A stretch of DNA of 64,000 nucleotides, taken from assembly GCF_022662105.1 (NCBI RefSeq), contig NZ_JAKMCP010000007.1, positions 62,001 through 126,000 on the forward strand, read 5' to 3'. Below the pieces are notes generated by a model. The model had not been told where the DNA came from. It was given only the letters and a program-made list of their open reading frames with translations, and ran no database searches. Positions within the stretch are counted from its first letter, which is position 1; each line of letters opens with the position of its first letter. This DNA is from Aestuariivivens sediminis. Lineage in GTDB: Bacteria > Bacteroidota > Bacteroidia > Flavobacteriales > Flavobacteriaceae. A program made the position numbers and the translations under genes. This document shows, piece by piece, positions 1 to 8,609 of this stretch.

Positions 1-227
1 TACCGGGATCTGCACCCCGAGGGTCCTGAAAAGTAAATGGCAGGAATCCTATCCTATTTTGGATGTATTGATAACCCGGTGGCCAATATATCACTGGACA
101 AGGTGTATTATTTGGGGGTTTTCCTTAAATTTAGGACTGAAGAATTGGGGAATCCTGAAAGCGACTGAGATTGAAAACCCGATTGGCCGGAGCACGAATC
201 CTTTAAAACCATTTAAATATCGAAACC

Positions 228-710
228 ATGAAAACAACTCAATTGACCAATGCTATTTTTCTAACGGTTTTAATTGCCGGCCTGTTCCTCTCCAGTTGTA
301 ACGGAAAAGACACTGAAAAGGGCATGGCATCGAATCCGGCAGACCTCTCCGTTTTGGAAAAGGAAATTGCACAGCGTTTGCGTGAATTTGAAAACCATCT
401 GCGGAATGGCGATTCCATAGCGTTGGGCAATATGTATCTTGCTGATGCGGTGATCATGCCCTCTTTGACTGGAAAAGACGCTATTGTAAAGAATTTTGGG
501 AGCATGATCCGGGATAGTATCACGGGTTCGAGCTTCAACACCATAGGACTGTGGGGGGATGACCAATTACTTGTAGAGGAAGGGACCGGAGTATGGTCTC
601 ATGAAAACGGACAAGTGGTGGGAAAAGGCACCTATCTGGTGGTTTGGAAAAAAGAAAATGGAAACTGGATGATTTTACGGGATAGCTGGTTTCCCGAAAG
701 AAAGCAATAA
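228..710 (+). CDS. SnoaL/DUF4440-like lipoprotein
   Basis: A 160-residue exported lipoprotein. Residues 1-23 form a lipid-attachment signal ending in the lipobox LSSC, with Cys24 as the acylated residue. The rest (about 45-158) looks like an NTF2-like DUF4440/SnoaL domain: a helical start, then beta strands ending in YLVVWKKENGNWMILRDSW, the typical closing hairpin of the fold. No catalytic residues can be assigned. It is a clear paralogue of the protein encoded at 1485-1994, with the same length class, the same Lys-Trp-Lys strand and the same C-terminal Arg-Asp. The ATG is chosen because the signal peptide begins there. The function is unknown; such proteins often bind small hydrophobic ligands. 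Confidence 0.82.
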   Translation: MKTTQLTNAIFLTVLIAGLFLSSCNGKDTEKGMASNPADLSVLEKEIAQRLREFENHLRNGDSIALGNMYLADAVIMPSLTGKDAIVKNFGSMIRDSITGSSFNTIGLWGDDQLLVEEGTGVWSHENGQVVGKGTYLVVWKKENGNWMILRDSWFPERKQ

Positions 711-1056
711 GAACCAGGGAATAAATAGGGCAAGTACCCCTACGACCATGCCGTAGGCCTTGTGTTCTCGAAACCCAATAACCGCAATGGGTGAAAGCGG
801 CTGTAATTCACCACAAGCATTTTTACCGCGAACCGGGCCCTTTATGGCATTCAAACCGAAATACGCCTTTATGCATATCACTTTCTATGATAATCCCCTC
901 CAATACGTCTATAAATTTAGTATCTTTCCTACTTGTAACCACTACGGTAAAACATGTGGTTTTGCACCCGCTCTAGCATGTCCTTCACTTGAGATTTACA
1001 CTATCGGAGTCGCCGAAAACCGTTCAGAGTAGGCATTTATTTAAACCACCAACCCT
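711..1056. other. 346-nt intergenic region with regulatory element
   Basis: There is no convincing gene here. Open frames on both strands have no recognisable domain and no export signal. The last 55 nt hold the first copy of a 33-nt leader element shared with the gene at 1485. A weak -7-like sequence, TATCTTTC, lies near 926-933. Confidence 0.5.
1004..1036 (+). promoter_or_regulatory. 33-nt leader element, copy 1
   Basis: This stretch matches 1435-1467 at 30 of 33 positions. It runs from TCGGAG through CGCCGAAAACCGT to GAGTAGGCAT and ends 20 nt before the EthD start codon. It contains a small dyad, CGG-N5-CCG. It could be an operator, a promoter core or a structured leader; the sequence alone does not decide. 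Confidence 0.55.
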
Positions 1057-1380
1057 ATGAAAAAAGGAACTATTAAAGTCAGCGTTTTGTATCCCGGTAA
1101 GGCCGGAAGCACCTTCGACATGGATTACTATTGCCATCAGCATGTTCCCATGGTCGGGGGACTTCTAGGGGATGCCCTCCTCGGGGCTACCATCGAAAAA
1201 GGCCTGTCAGGAGGCGCTCCGGACAGCGCTGCCCCTTATGTCGCCATGGGAAATATCTATTTTGAATCTATCGAGAGCTTTCAGAATTCCTTTGGTGCCC
1301 ATGCCGATAAGATCATGGGAGACCTTCCTAATTTTACCAATATTGAACCTGTGGTACAAATTAGTGAAGTCCTGGTTTGA
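1057..1380 (+). CDS. EthD-domain protein
   Basis: A 107-residue cytoplasmic protein of the EthD family, a dimeric alpha-beta barrel. The signature is visible: FDMDYYCHQHVPMV at about residues 22-35, then a central segment and FQNSFGAHADKIMGDLPNFTNIEP at the C-terminal half. Family members are small ferredoxin-like-fold proteins, some linked to degradation of ethers or polyketide-like compounds, but most have no assigned reaction. It lies between two paralogous SnoaL-type lipoproteins and shares a 33-nt leader element with the downstream one, so the two are probably co-regulated. The ATG at 1057 starts directly at the domain and no alternative start is needed. Confidence 0.85.
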   Translation: MKKGTIKVSVLYPGKAGSTFDMDYYCHQHVPMVGGLLGDALLGATIEKGLSGGAPDSAAPYVAMGNIYFESIESFQNSFGAHADKIMGDLPNFTNIEPVVQISEVLV

Positions 1381-1434
1381 GGTGTCCCGGCAAACCCACA
1401 GAATACCGCTTAATCCATTTTTGTTAGGGTACCT

Positions 1435-1467
1435 TCGGAGCCGCCGAAAACCGTAAAGAGTAGGCAT
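1435..1467 (+). promoter_or_regulatory. 33-nt leader element, copy 2
   Basis: Second copy of the element at 1004-1036, with three substitutions in 33 positions. It ends 17 nt before the ATG of the lipoprotein gene at 1485. The flanking sequence is not conserved between the two copies, so conservation is confined to the element. Confidence 0.55.
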
Positions 1468-1484
1468 AACTAAAACCCATAACA

Positions 1485-1994
1485 ATGAAAAAACATATCG
1501 AACTGATACGCTATGTCGCGATACTTTTATGCTGCATGGCGGTCATGACCGGTTGTAAAAATCAAACCGAACAATCCGAAGAGCCCGCTGCCGAACCGGC
1601 ATTCGATCTTGCCACGGCCAAAACCGAGATCATAGCGGCCAATGACGTTTTCGAGCAGCGCTTTATGGCCAAGGACTCTGCGGGAGTGGCCAATTTATAC
1701 ACCACCGATGGGAAGTTCATGATGACGGGCAGTCCATCTATTGTTGGACGGGAAGCCATTACCTCTGTGATGTCCGGTTTTATCAATTCCGGGGTAAACG
1801 GACTGGAGCTCACCACCATCGAGGTTTGGGGAACAGAAGATCTGGTAACGGAAGAAGGGGAATATACCTTATCGGCCGACGACACTCCAATAGACCATGG
1901 CAAGTATTTAGTCCTTTGGAAACGGGTGGATGGCCAGTGGCTCCTGTGCAGGGATATTTTTAACTCCAATATGCCACAGGAACAGACCGAATAG
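1485..1994 (+). CDS. SnoaL/DUF4440-like lipoprotein, second paralogue
   Basis: A 169-residue lipoprotein. The signal peptide ends in the lipobox MTGC with Cys24 as acylation site, followed by an acidic linker rich in Glu and Ala (residues 27-38). The mature part is an NTF2-like DUF4440 domain closing with KYLVLWKRVDGQWLLCRD, matching the protein at 228-710 strand for strand. No active-site residues are recognisable. It has its own leader element (1435-1467) and is followed by a strong intrinsic terminator, so it is probably the last gene of a short unit that includes the EthD gene. Ligand and role are unknown. Confidence 0.83.
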   Translation: MKKHIELIRYVAILLCCMAVMTGCKNQTEQSEEPAAEPAFDLATAKTEIIAANDVFEQRFMAKDSAGVANLYTTDGKFMMTGSPSIVGREAITSVMSGFINSGVNGLELTTIEVWGTEDLVTEEGEYTLSADDTPIDHGKYLVLWKRVDGQWLLCRDIFNSNMPQEQTE

Positions 1995-2007
1995 CATCCC
2001 TATCGTT

Positions 2008-2060
2008 CAGAGCGCCTCCCGGGCACTTTGCCGGGAGGCGCCCTGAATGTATTTTTATTT
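2008..2060 (+). terminator. Intrinsic terminator after the second SnoaL lipoprotein
   Basis: A 15-bp stem (2008-2022 with 2031-2045, one mismatch) encloses an 8-nt loop, GCACTTTG, and is followed by AATGTATTTTTATTT. It ends the plus-strand gene. The end of purC on the other strand lies inside its T-tract. Confidence 0.85.
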
Positions 2061-3011
2061 CAAATAGGCCAGGACATTGGTTTCAATACGTTCCTGGATG
2101 TGCGATACATCGGCCTTTACAAAAGATTCTCCGGTAATGTTTTCATAAAGCTCTATGTAACGCTCACTAACGGTTTCGATGTATGCATCGCTCATATAGG
2201 GTACCGTTTGTCCTTCCAGACCTTGAAAGCCGTTGCTTATTAACCATTGGCGTACAAATTCTTTACTCAATTGTTTTTGAGGTTCACCATTGGCCTGACG
2301 TTCTTCATAGCCTTCGGCATAGAAATAGCGCGAGGAATCGGGCGTATGGATCTCATCAATCAATACGATTTTACCGTCTTTGGTCTTACCAAATTCGTAT
2401 TTGGTATCCACCAGGATCAGGCCCCTTGAGGCCGCAATGTCACTGCCCCGTTTAAAAAGCTTACGGGTATAATCTTCCAGAACCGCATAATCGGCCTCAT
2501 GAACAATACCGCGTTTTAAAATATCCGCTTTGGAGATATCCTCATCATGGTTGCCTTTTTCCGCTTTGGTGGCCGGTGTAATGATAGGCTCCGGAAAGGC
2601 ATCGTTTTCTTTCATGCCTTCGGGCATAGGCACCCCGCACAACGAGCGCTTACCGGCTTTGTACTCACGGGCGGCATGACCGGACATATAGCCGCGAATA
2701 ACCATTTCTACCTTAAAGGGTTCGCACAAATGCCCCACAGCTACATTGGGATCCGGGGTAGCCGTTAACCAATTGGGAACAATATCCCGGGTAGCGGCCA
2801 TCATTTTGGTGGCGATCTGATTTAGAATTTGCCCCTTATAGGGGATTCCTTTGGGCATCACGACATCGAAGGCCGAAAGCCTATCGGTCGCGATCATAAC
2901 CAATTGCTCATCATTGATATTATACACTTCACGAACTTTCCCCTTATACACACTTTTTTGTCCGGGAAAATTGAAATGGGTCTCTGTAATGGTATTGCTT
3001 GCTGTTGTCAA
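2055..3011 (-). CDS. purC: Phosphoribosylaminoimidazole-succinocarboxamide synthase
   Basis: SAICAR synthetase, the ATP-dependent ligase that joins aspartate to CAIR in purine synthesis. The 318-residue length fits the long Bacteroidota form. Visible landmarks are the N-terminal [12 protein letters not shown] nucleotide-binding strand, [22 protein letters not shown], and the signature [11 protein letters not shown] with the following [11 protein letters not shown]. The start is a TTG at 3011; the next upstream in-frame codons lead to a stop without an ATG, and the conserved region begins only about 15 residues in, so TTG is the only reasonable start. It is convergent with the lipoprotein gene and followed upstream on the same strand by phoH after 121 nt. 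Confidence 0.96.
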   Translation of the reverse strand: MTTASNTITETHFNFPGQKSVYKGKVREVYNINDEQLVMIATDRLSAFDVVMPKGIPYKGQILNQIATKMMAATRDIVPNWLTATPDPNVAVGHLCEPFKVEMVIRGYMSGHAAREYKAGKRSLCGVPMPEGMKENDAFPEPIITPATKAEKGNHDEDISKADILKRGIVHEADYAVLEDYTRKLFKRGSDIAASRGLILVDTKYEFGKTKDGKIVLIDEIHTPDSSRYFYAEGYEERQANGEPQKQLSKEFVRQWLISNGFQGLEGQTVPYMSDAYIETVSERYIELYENITGESFVKADVSHIQERIETNVLAYLK

Positions 3012-3132
3012 AAGTTGGTAACGGTATTAAATATTATTTGTTCCTATGGTTTGAGTCCGGATGGGAGCCTCACAGTATACCGGCAATGCCCCGACCGGTC
3101 CTAAGGCGGTCATCCGATTAGGGCTCCAAAGC

Positions 3133-4089
3133 TTAAGACTCTCTGTTCTCAATACTTTTATAAGCCTCTATCACCTTTTTTACCAGTTTATGCCGAATCA
3201 CATCCTTGTCGTCTAAAAAGACCATCCCTACGCCCTCTACATTTTTTAAAATCAACAAGGCTTCCTTGAGCCCTGAAATGGTACGGCGAGGCAAATCTAT
3301 CTGACCGGGATCGCCCGTCAATAAAAACTTGGCATTCTTTCCCATCCGCGTCAAAAACATTTTCATTTGAGCATGGGTCGTGTTCTGGCCCTCGTCTAAA
3401 ATAACAAAGGCATTGTCCAGGGTACGCCCGCGCATAAAGGCCAGAGGCGCTATTTGTATGGTGCCGTTTTCTAAATAATGGGCCAGTTTTTCGGGTGCGA
3501 TCATATCGCGTAAGGCATCATACAGGGGTTGCATATAAGGATCCAGTTTTTCCTTGAGATCCCCCGGAAGAAACCCCAGGTTTTCTCCTGCTTCCACCGC
3601 CGGTCTGGTTAAGATAATACGTTTTACGCTCTTATTCTTCAAGGCCTGTACCGCTAAGGCTATCCCTGTATAGGTCTTACCCGTACCGGCCGGACCAATG
3701 GCAAAAACCATGTCGTTCACTTTCATACTCTCCACCAGTTTGCGCTGGTTGGCCGTCTGAGCCTTGACGATCCTGCCACTTACCCCGTGTACTATGACCT
3801 CTCCACTCTCCTTTGAGGTATTGTAGTCCTCACTGCTCTGGCTCGTCAATACACGCTCAATGGTGTTTTCATCGAGTTTGTTGTACGTTGCAAAATGTTT
3901 GAGAAGCATGGTAATCCGATGATCGAATTCTTCTAATAATTCTTCATCGCCAAAGGCTTTCAGTTTATTTCCGCGGGCAACAATTTTTAGTTTAGGAAAG
4001 TATTGTTTTAAAAGTTCGATGTTTACATTATGGTCTCCAAAAAATTCTTTGGGAGTAATCTGTTCAAGTTCGATAATAATTTCGTTCAA
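3133..4089 (-). CDS. phoH: PhoH-family ATPase
   Basis: A 318-residue cytoplasmic PhoH-like P-loop protein. Residues 1-100 form the small N-terminal region seen in bacterial PhoH/PhoL proteins. Walker A is GPAGTGKT at 132-139 and Walker B is FVILDEGQNTT near 230, followed by the LTGDPGQIDLP motif. Family members are associated with RNA metabolism and ribosome maturation, probably as RNA-dependent ATPases or helicases, but the exact substrate is unsettled. The start is a TTG (4087-4089); no in-frame ATG precedes it and the reading MNEIIIEL fits the conserved N-terminus. It is divergent from the SAM hydroxide adenosyltransferase gene. Confidence 0.93.
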   Translation of the reverse strand: MNEIIIELEQITPKEFFGDHNVNIELLKQYFPKLKIVARGNKLKAFGDEELLEEFDHRITMLLKHFATYNKLDENTIERVLTSQSSEDYNTSKESGEVIVHGVSGRIVKAQTANQRKLVESMKVNDMVFAIGPAGTGKTYTGIALAVQALKNKSVKRIILTRPAVEAGENLGFLPGDLKEKLDPYMQPLYDALRDMIAPEKLAHYLENGTIQIAPLAFMRGRTLDNAFVILDEGQNTTHAQMKMFLTRMGKNAKFLLTGDPGQIDLPRRTISGLKEALLILKNVEGVGMVFLDDKDVIRHKLVKKVIEAYKSIENRES

Positions 4090-4252
4090 AGGCTCGTTTT
4101 TTGTTTACAACTTCATCATACATAAATAAAAAATATATGTACTCTGATGAAATGATTTATTAGTTTTGTAATTTGTAATACAATATAATTGATGCTCAAA
4201 AATACATAAATTTGAGCGACCACATGCTAAAAAAATATCAACAATTTTGCCC

Positions 4253-5143
4253 ATGGCGATCATCACATTAACCACTGATTTTGGTGAAAAGGATCACTTT
4301 GCTGGCGCCACAAAAGGCGCTATTTACAGTGAACTTCCCCATGTTAAAATTGTTGATATCTCCCATTCGGTCTCTCCTTTTAATATTCCCGAAGCCGCAT
4401 ACATCATTCAAAATGCCTACAGAAGCTTTCCAAAGGGGACCATTCACATCATTGGTATTGATTCCGAAATAAATCCGGATAACAAGCATATTGCCTTACA
4501 GTTGGATGATCATTTTTTTATTTGTGCCAACAACGGCATTATGAGCATGATCTGTTCTGAAATTGCTCCTGAAAAAATTGTTGAAATTAACATTCACGAC
4601 AAAATACAGACCAGTTTTCCCGTTCTCGACGTGTTCGTTAAGGTGGCATGCCACATAGCCAGGGGCGGCACTTTAGAGGTTATTGGCAAGCCCATTAATG
4701 ACATCAAACCCATTAGAAACGTGGTGCCTTACATCAACGACGACAAAACCCAAATTATTGGAAGTGTCATTTATGTCGATAATTACGGTAATGTTATAAC
4801 CAACATCAAGCGATCCTTTTTTGAAAGCGTCCAAAAAGGTCGCGATTTTGAAATATCGGCGCGTAACCATAAATTTAAAAAGGTATTTAACAAATACAGC
4901 GACATTGTAAATTTTGACATTCCTGAAGACAAACGCCACGATGAAGGTCGGGGTCTGGTCGTTTTTAATTCCGGAAATTTTTTAGAGATAGCCGTGTATA
5001 AAAGTAATTCCAATACCGTGGGCAGTGCCTCCACACTTATGGGTTTAAAGTTAATGGATACCGTTAGTGTGAATTTCATTAAAAATACGGTCGATGTGTA
5101 TCCCGAACGCCCCCTTAAGACCGAGCTAAAAGAAGATCTATGA
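4253..5143 (+). CDS. SAM hydroxide adenosyltransferase (DUF62)
   Basis: A 296-residue member of the DUF62 / fluorinase-related family, known to hydrolyse S-adenosylmethionine to adenosine and methionine with activated water. The N-terminal ITLTTDFGEKDHF motif, SHSVSPFNIPEAAYII, the GIDSE segment and the C-terminal YVDNYGNVITNI strand are all in place. The ATG at 4253 is preferred to an in-frame TTG two codons earlier. It is translationally coupled to the next gene by an ATGA overlap at 5140-5143. The fluorinase-specific insertion is not apparent, so halogenation is unlikely. Confidence 0.9.
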   Translation: MAIITLTTDFGEKDHFAGATKGAIYSELPHVKIVDISHSVSPFNIPEAAYIIQNAYRSFPKGTIHIIGIDSEINPDNKHIALQLDDHFFICANNGIMSMICSEIAPEKIVEINIHDKIQTSFPVLDVFVKVACHIARGGTLEVIGKPINDIKPIRNVVPYINDDKTQIIGSVIYVDNYGNVITNIKRSFFESVQKGRDFEISARNHKFKKVFNKYSDIVNFDIPEDKRHDEGRGLVVFNSGNFLEIAVYKSNSNTVGSASTLMGLKLMDTVSVNFIKNTVDVYPERPLKTELKEDL

Positions 5144-5436
5144 TTATAAGGATAGTGAAAATGGGATTCCATTCGGATCATATCGCCACCTTTTTAACCC
5201 TTTTTGAAACGCATAAATCGACCATCAGGGCCTTTAAAGGTTGTGCACATTTAGAATTGTACAGAGATCTTACCGATCCCAGCCTTTTTTTCACCTATAG
5301 TTTTTGGGATAGTGCAGCCGCTTTGGAAAACTACCGCCAGTCCGAGGTATTTAAAACGGTGTGGGCACAAACAAAACCCCTGTTCAACTTAAAACCTGAA
5401 GCCTGGAGCCTTGATAAAGTGGCCGCAGTCAACTAA
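5140..5436 (+). CDS. ABM-like dimeric alpha-beta barrel protein
   Basis: A 98-residue protein of the antibiotic biosynthesis monooxygenase type (ferredoxin-like fold). The pattern of a first strand, a helix with His and Lys residues, then LYRDLTDPSLFFTYSFWDSAAALENYRQS and a last strand is typical, including the Trp of the YSFW strand and the Tyr of the following helix. Many relatives have no proven enzymatic activity. The ATG overlaps the stop of the upstream DUF62 gene (ATGA), so the two are translated as a unit. The substrate is unknown. Confidence 0.82.
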   Translation: MIIRIVKMGFHSDHIATFLTLFETHKSTIRAFKGCAHLELYRDLTDPSLFFTYSFWDSAAALENYRQSEVFKTVWAQTKPLFNLKPEAWSLDKVAAVN

Positions 5437-5559
5437 GACCATTAACTGTTTCAGTAAACGGTAAAATGTTTTATATTCGTGAATTAAAATTCCGACTGGG
5501 AAAAAGGACCATAATCGTAAAACTGCCCGGAGCCGTGTTGAAGGGAGTACCTGTAAGTT

Positions 5560-6279
5560 ATGTTTGCCATACTTAAAAAAGAAATAAACTCGTTTTTTGC
5601 ATCCCCCATAGGGTATTTGGTCATTGCCATTTTCTTAGTGCTTAACGGCCTGTTCCTATGGTTATTTAAAGGTGATTTTAATATTTTGGATTACGGATTC
5701 GCAGACCTGTCGTCCTTCTTTCTTCTGGCGCCCTGGATATTGCTCTTTTTAATCCCTGCCGTAACCATGCGCAGTTTTTCAGATGAAAAAAAACAAGGCA
5801 CCTTAGAATTATTGCTCACCAAACCCCTATCGCACCTGAGTATTGTTTTAGGTAAATATTTTGGAGCTTTTAGTCTTATCCTCATGGCCCTTTTGCCAAC
5901 ATTACTGTATGTCTATTCGGTTTATGAATTGGGAAATCCCGTTGGGAATATCGATATGGGAAGTACCCTGGGGTCGTATTTCGGTCTGTTATTTCTTGTG
6001 GCTGCCTATACGGCCATTGGCGTATGTTGCTCCACCCTATCGGATAACCAGATCGTGGCTTTTATCTCTGCGGTCTTTATATGTTTGCTCTTTTATATTG
6101 GATTTGAAGGCATTGCCGATTTTACCTCAAGTTCATTTATCGCGCAACTGGGGATGAGTTATCATTTTAACAGCATGGGACGCGGAGTTTTGGACACGAG
6201 GGATATTATTTATTTTTTGAGTGTGAGCATCCTTTTTATCGGCCTCACCAACTTGAATTTAACACGGGCTAATAAATGA
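5560..6279 (+). CDS. gldF: Gliding motility ABC transporter permease GldF
   Basis: A 239-residue integral membrane protein with about six hydrophobic helices, of the ABC-2 permease class. The N-terminal sequence FAILKKEINSFFASPIGYL, the RSFSDEKKQGTLELLLTKPL cytoplasmic loop and the closing LNLTRANK tail are characteristic of GldF. With GldG and the ATPase GldA it forms the ABC complex linked to gliding motility and the associated secretion machinery in Flavobacterium; its exact cargo is unknown. No gldA is present in the window. It overlaps the next gene by 4 nt (ATGA) and heads a three-gene operon with gldG. Confidence 0.95.
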   Translation: MFAILKKEINSFFASPIGYLVIAIFLVLNGLFLWLFKGDFNILDYGFADLSSFFLLAPWILLFLIPAVTMRSFSDEKKQGTLELLLTKPLSHLSIVLGKYFGAFSLILMALLPTLLYVYSVYELGNPVGNIDMGSTLGSYFGLLFLVAAYTAIGVCCSTLSDNQIVAFISAVFICLLFYIGFEGIADFTSSSFIAQLGMSYHFNSMGRGVLDTRDIIYFLSVSILFIGLTNLNLTRANK

Positions 6280-6761
6280 TACTGACTCCTATTTTCATCC
6301 TGTTGATGGTACTGGTTTTCATTTTAGTTTGGCTATTTGCCTCAACCATAGACAAGCGGAAATGGGTGGTGCTTCTCATTACCCTGGTGGCCACGCCCCT
6401 GTTATATTTTTATGTGGTATATCCATTAATAAATATCTTCAGCAGCTACCATCATGAAAAGTATTTTAATAGCGGGGCCTGGGAAGCGAAACCGTTTTTA
6501 CGCTATGAAATGAGTGCGCATTTAATGGCAACCAAGATTTTATACGGTAAACCTAAAGATAATGTGGAAGAACTGCTGGGGACATGTGACTGGTATAGCT
6601 GGGACGATTCCCTAAAAATAAATTCCCCTGATAAATGGAATTACAATTTAGGGGTTAAACCGGGTGCTTTTAATACGAATTACGAGTATTTGGAAATCCA
6701 ATTTAAGAACGATCGTGTTGTGCATATGAAACAATACCAAATAGAAAAGACCTTTGAATAA
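6276..6761 (+). CDS. Membrane-anchored BamE-like protein in the gldFG operon
   Basis: A 161-residue protein with two N-terminal hydrophobic segments (about residues 4-22 and 29-52) and a soluble C-terminal domain. That domain reads KPKDNVEELLGTCDWYSWDD, then WNYNLG, and ends with LEIQFKNDRVVHM. This order (short helix with Gly-Lys-Pro, a Trp-Tyr strand, a closing strand FKNDRV) resembles the SmpA/OmlA (BamE) fold; this is pattern reading, not a search result. It is coupled to gldF by ATGA and to gldG by an 8-nt overlap. Its position between gldF and gldG suggests a role with the Gld transporter. No name can be given. Confidence 0.75.
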   Translation: MILTPIFILLMVLVFILVWLFASTIDKRKWVVLLITLVATPLLYFYVVYPLINIFSSYHHEKYFNSGAWEAKPFLRYEMSAHLMATKILYGKPKDNVEELLGTCDWYSWDDSLKINSPDKWNYNLGVKPGAFNTNYEYLEIQFKNDRVVHMKQYQIEKTFE

Positions 6762-8421
6762 ACCCTTGAAGCATATTATTCTCTTCGTGCTGGCCCTTGT
6801 GGTGGTGAACTACCTGAGCAGTAAGGTCTACAAACGTTTTGATTTGACCAAGGACTCGCGTTATACCTTGAACCAGGCTACGGTAAAGCTACTCGGTGGA
6901 ATTGAATCCCCTGTTGAAATAGACATCTTCCTGCAAGGCCATGATTTTCCCTCTGAATTTAGACGCCTGCAAAATGAAACACGTCAGTTGCTGGAGGAGT
7001 TCCAGGCCAAAAACAACCATTTGGTCTTTAAATTTATCGACCCGCTAGAAAACGACCAAAGCAAAGCACAGAATATCGAGGCCTTGACCCGGCGCGGACT
7101 AACCCCCATGCAATTGAGTGTTCAGGAAAGTGGAAAGGCCTCACAGGCCATTATTTTCCCATGGGCCCTGGCCAGTTATAAGGGGGCAACCGTGAGCATT
7201 CCGCTTTTAAAAAACAAGATTGGAAGCACCCAACAGGAACTGGTCAGCAATTCGGTACAACATTTGGAATATGCCTTTGCGGATGGCTTTAGTAAACTAA
7301 CGCAGCCCAAACGCCATAAAATAGCCATACTTAAAGGTAACGGGCAATTAAAGGACCCCTATATTGCCGATTTTGCACAAAAGCTGGGAGACTATTACTT
7401 CCTGGCCAAATTCACTCTGGACAGTGTGCAATCGGATCCCCAAAAAACACTGAAAGATTTGGAGGCCTTCGATTTAATAATTAATGCGAAACCAACAGAG
7501 GCTTTTACGGAAGCGGAAAAATTTGTATTGGATCAGTTTATCATGAATGGTGGCAAAAGTTTATGGCTTATTGATGCTGTGGCGATGGAAAAGGATAGTT
7601 TGATGAACGATGCCGGTGCCAATTTTGCCGTTGCCAGAGATCTGAACCTTACCGATTTCTTCTTTAAATATGGTGTTCGAATTAACCCGGTGCTTGTGGG
7701 CGATCTGTATTCTGCCCCCATAATGCTCGCCACCGGAAGCGGGAACGATACCCGTTTTATGCGTCTGCAATGGCCGTATTCCCCGCTGGCATCAAGTCAG
7801 GTAAACCACCCGGTTACCAACAATTTGAACCTTGTAAAATTTGATTTTGCCAATCCCATTGATACGCTAAAAAATACGATTACCAAGACCATCCTGCTGC
7901 AAAGTTCGGAATTGACCAAACTGGAAGGAACCCCTTTGGAGATCCAATTGGAAAAGGCTACCGAAAAGCAGGATCCTGCAGGGTATGACAAAGGCCGACA
8001 ACCGCTGGCGGTTCTGCTTGAAGGCGCATTCACTTCGGTCTATCATAACCGGGTCAAACCGTTTCAGGTCATAGGAGAGAAAACCCAAAGTATGCCAACG
8101 AAGATGATCGTTATAGCCGATGGCGATGTCATTAAAAACGATATCGACAGAAACCGGCCGCTACCTTTAGATTTTGACCGATCGAGTAACCAAACCATAG
8201 GTAACAAAGAATTCTTGTTGAATGCCGTTAATTATTTGCTGGATGATGACGGACTTATAAACATTAGGACCAGGGAAATTGCAATGGCATTTTTAAATCC
8301 TCAAAAGATAGCTCGTGAAAAAGTGAAGTGGCAATGCATTAACATTGGATTACCACTGCTACTGTTAGTGCTTTTCGGTTTGGTATTTCATTACTTCAGA
8401 AAGAAAAAATACGCCGCCTAA
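6754..8421 (+). CDS. gldG: Gliding motility-associated ABC transporter substrate-binding protein GldG
   Basis: A 555-residue protein with an N-terminal membrane helix (about 8-25), a long extracytoplasmic GldG / ABC-auxiliary domain (about 30-480) and a C-terminal membrane helix (about 527-546) followed by a basic tail. The sequence after the first helix, SKVYKRFDLTKDSRYTLN, and QSSELTK in the second half are typical of GldG. The start is TTG at 6754, overlapping the stop of the BamE-like gene; there is no ATG nearby, and the membrane helix would be lost with a later start. It acts with GldF in the gliding ABC complex of the cell envelope. Confidence 0.94.
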   Translation: MNKPLKHIILFVLALVVVNYLSSKVYKRFDLTKDSRYTLNQATVKLLGGIESPVEIDIFLQGHDFPSEFRRLQNETRQLLEEFQAKNNHLVFKFIDPLENDQSKAQNIEALTRRGLTPMQLSVQESGKASQAIIFPWALASYKGATVSIPLLKNKIGSTQQELVSNSVQHLEYAFADGFSKLTQPKRHKIAILKGNGQLKDPYIADFAQKLGDYYFLAKFTLDSVQSDPQKTLKDLEAFDLIINAKPTEAFTEAEKFVLDQFIMNGGKSLWLIDAVAMEKDSLMNDAGANFAVARDLNLTDFFFKYGVRINPVLVGDLYSAPIMLATGSGNDTRFMRLQWPYSPLASSQVNHPVTNNLNLVKFDFANPIDTLKNTITKTILLQSSELTKLEGTPLEIQLEKATEKQDPAGYDKGRQPLAVLLEGAFTSVYHNRVKPFQVIGEKTQSMPTKMIVIADGDVIKNDIDRNRPLPLDFDRSSNQTIGNKEFLLNAVNYLLDDDGLINIRTREIAMAFLNPQKIAREKVKWQCINIGLPLLLLVLFGLVFHYFRKKKYAA

Positions 8422-8530
8422 ATGTTAATAAGTTTGTTTCCTATATTAGACCGTATCGAATATATTTGTAGATAGTTTTCATGACCAAAAAACACTGTTT
8501 TTATAATGAAACGATGCAATGATTTTAAAT

Positions 8531-8546
8531 GTTGTTCTGGAACAAC
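8531..8546. promoter_or_regulatory. Perfect 7-bp dyad upstream of dnaN
   Basis: GTTGTTCTGGAACAAC is a perfect inverted repeat with a 2-nt centre, about 64 nt before the dnaN start and followed by CAA repeats. The size and symmetry fit a dimeric repressor site, but the binding protein cannot be named. Confidence 0.4.
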
Positions 8547-8609
8547 AACAACAACTATTTAAAACATGAATGGCAACATCCAACCATTAAAACCCTTAAA
8601 GAATAACTG

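Noticed and set aside
1-36. Possible C-terminal end of a gene cut by the window start (frame 1 stops at 36)
   Set aside because: Only 11 codons are visible and no family can be recognised.
59-301. Open frame of 80 residues on the plus strand
   Set aside because: It begins with TTG, overlaps the lipoprotein start and has no domain or signal; most likely chance.
760-1032. Open frames on both strands in the 711-1056 gap
   Set aside because: No recognisable domain or export signal; the region carries a regulatory element instead.
1562-1969. 135-residue frame antisense to the second SnoaL lipoprotein
   Set aside because: It is a shadow of the real gene and has no independent support.
5466-5576. 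36-codon ORF before gldF
   Set aside because: It overlaps the gldF start and shows no helix or motif; not enough evidence for a gene.
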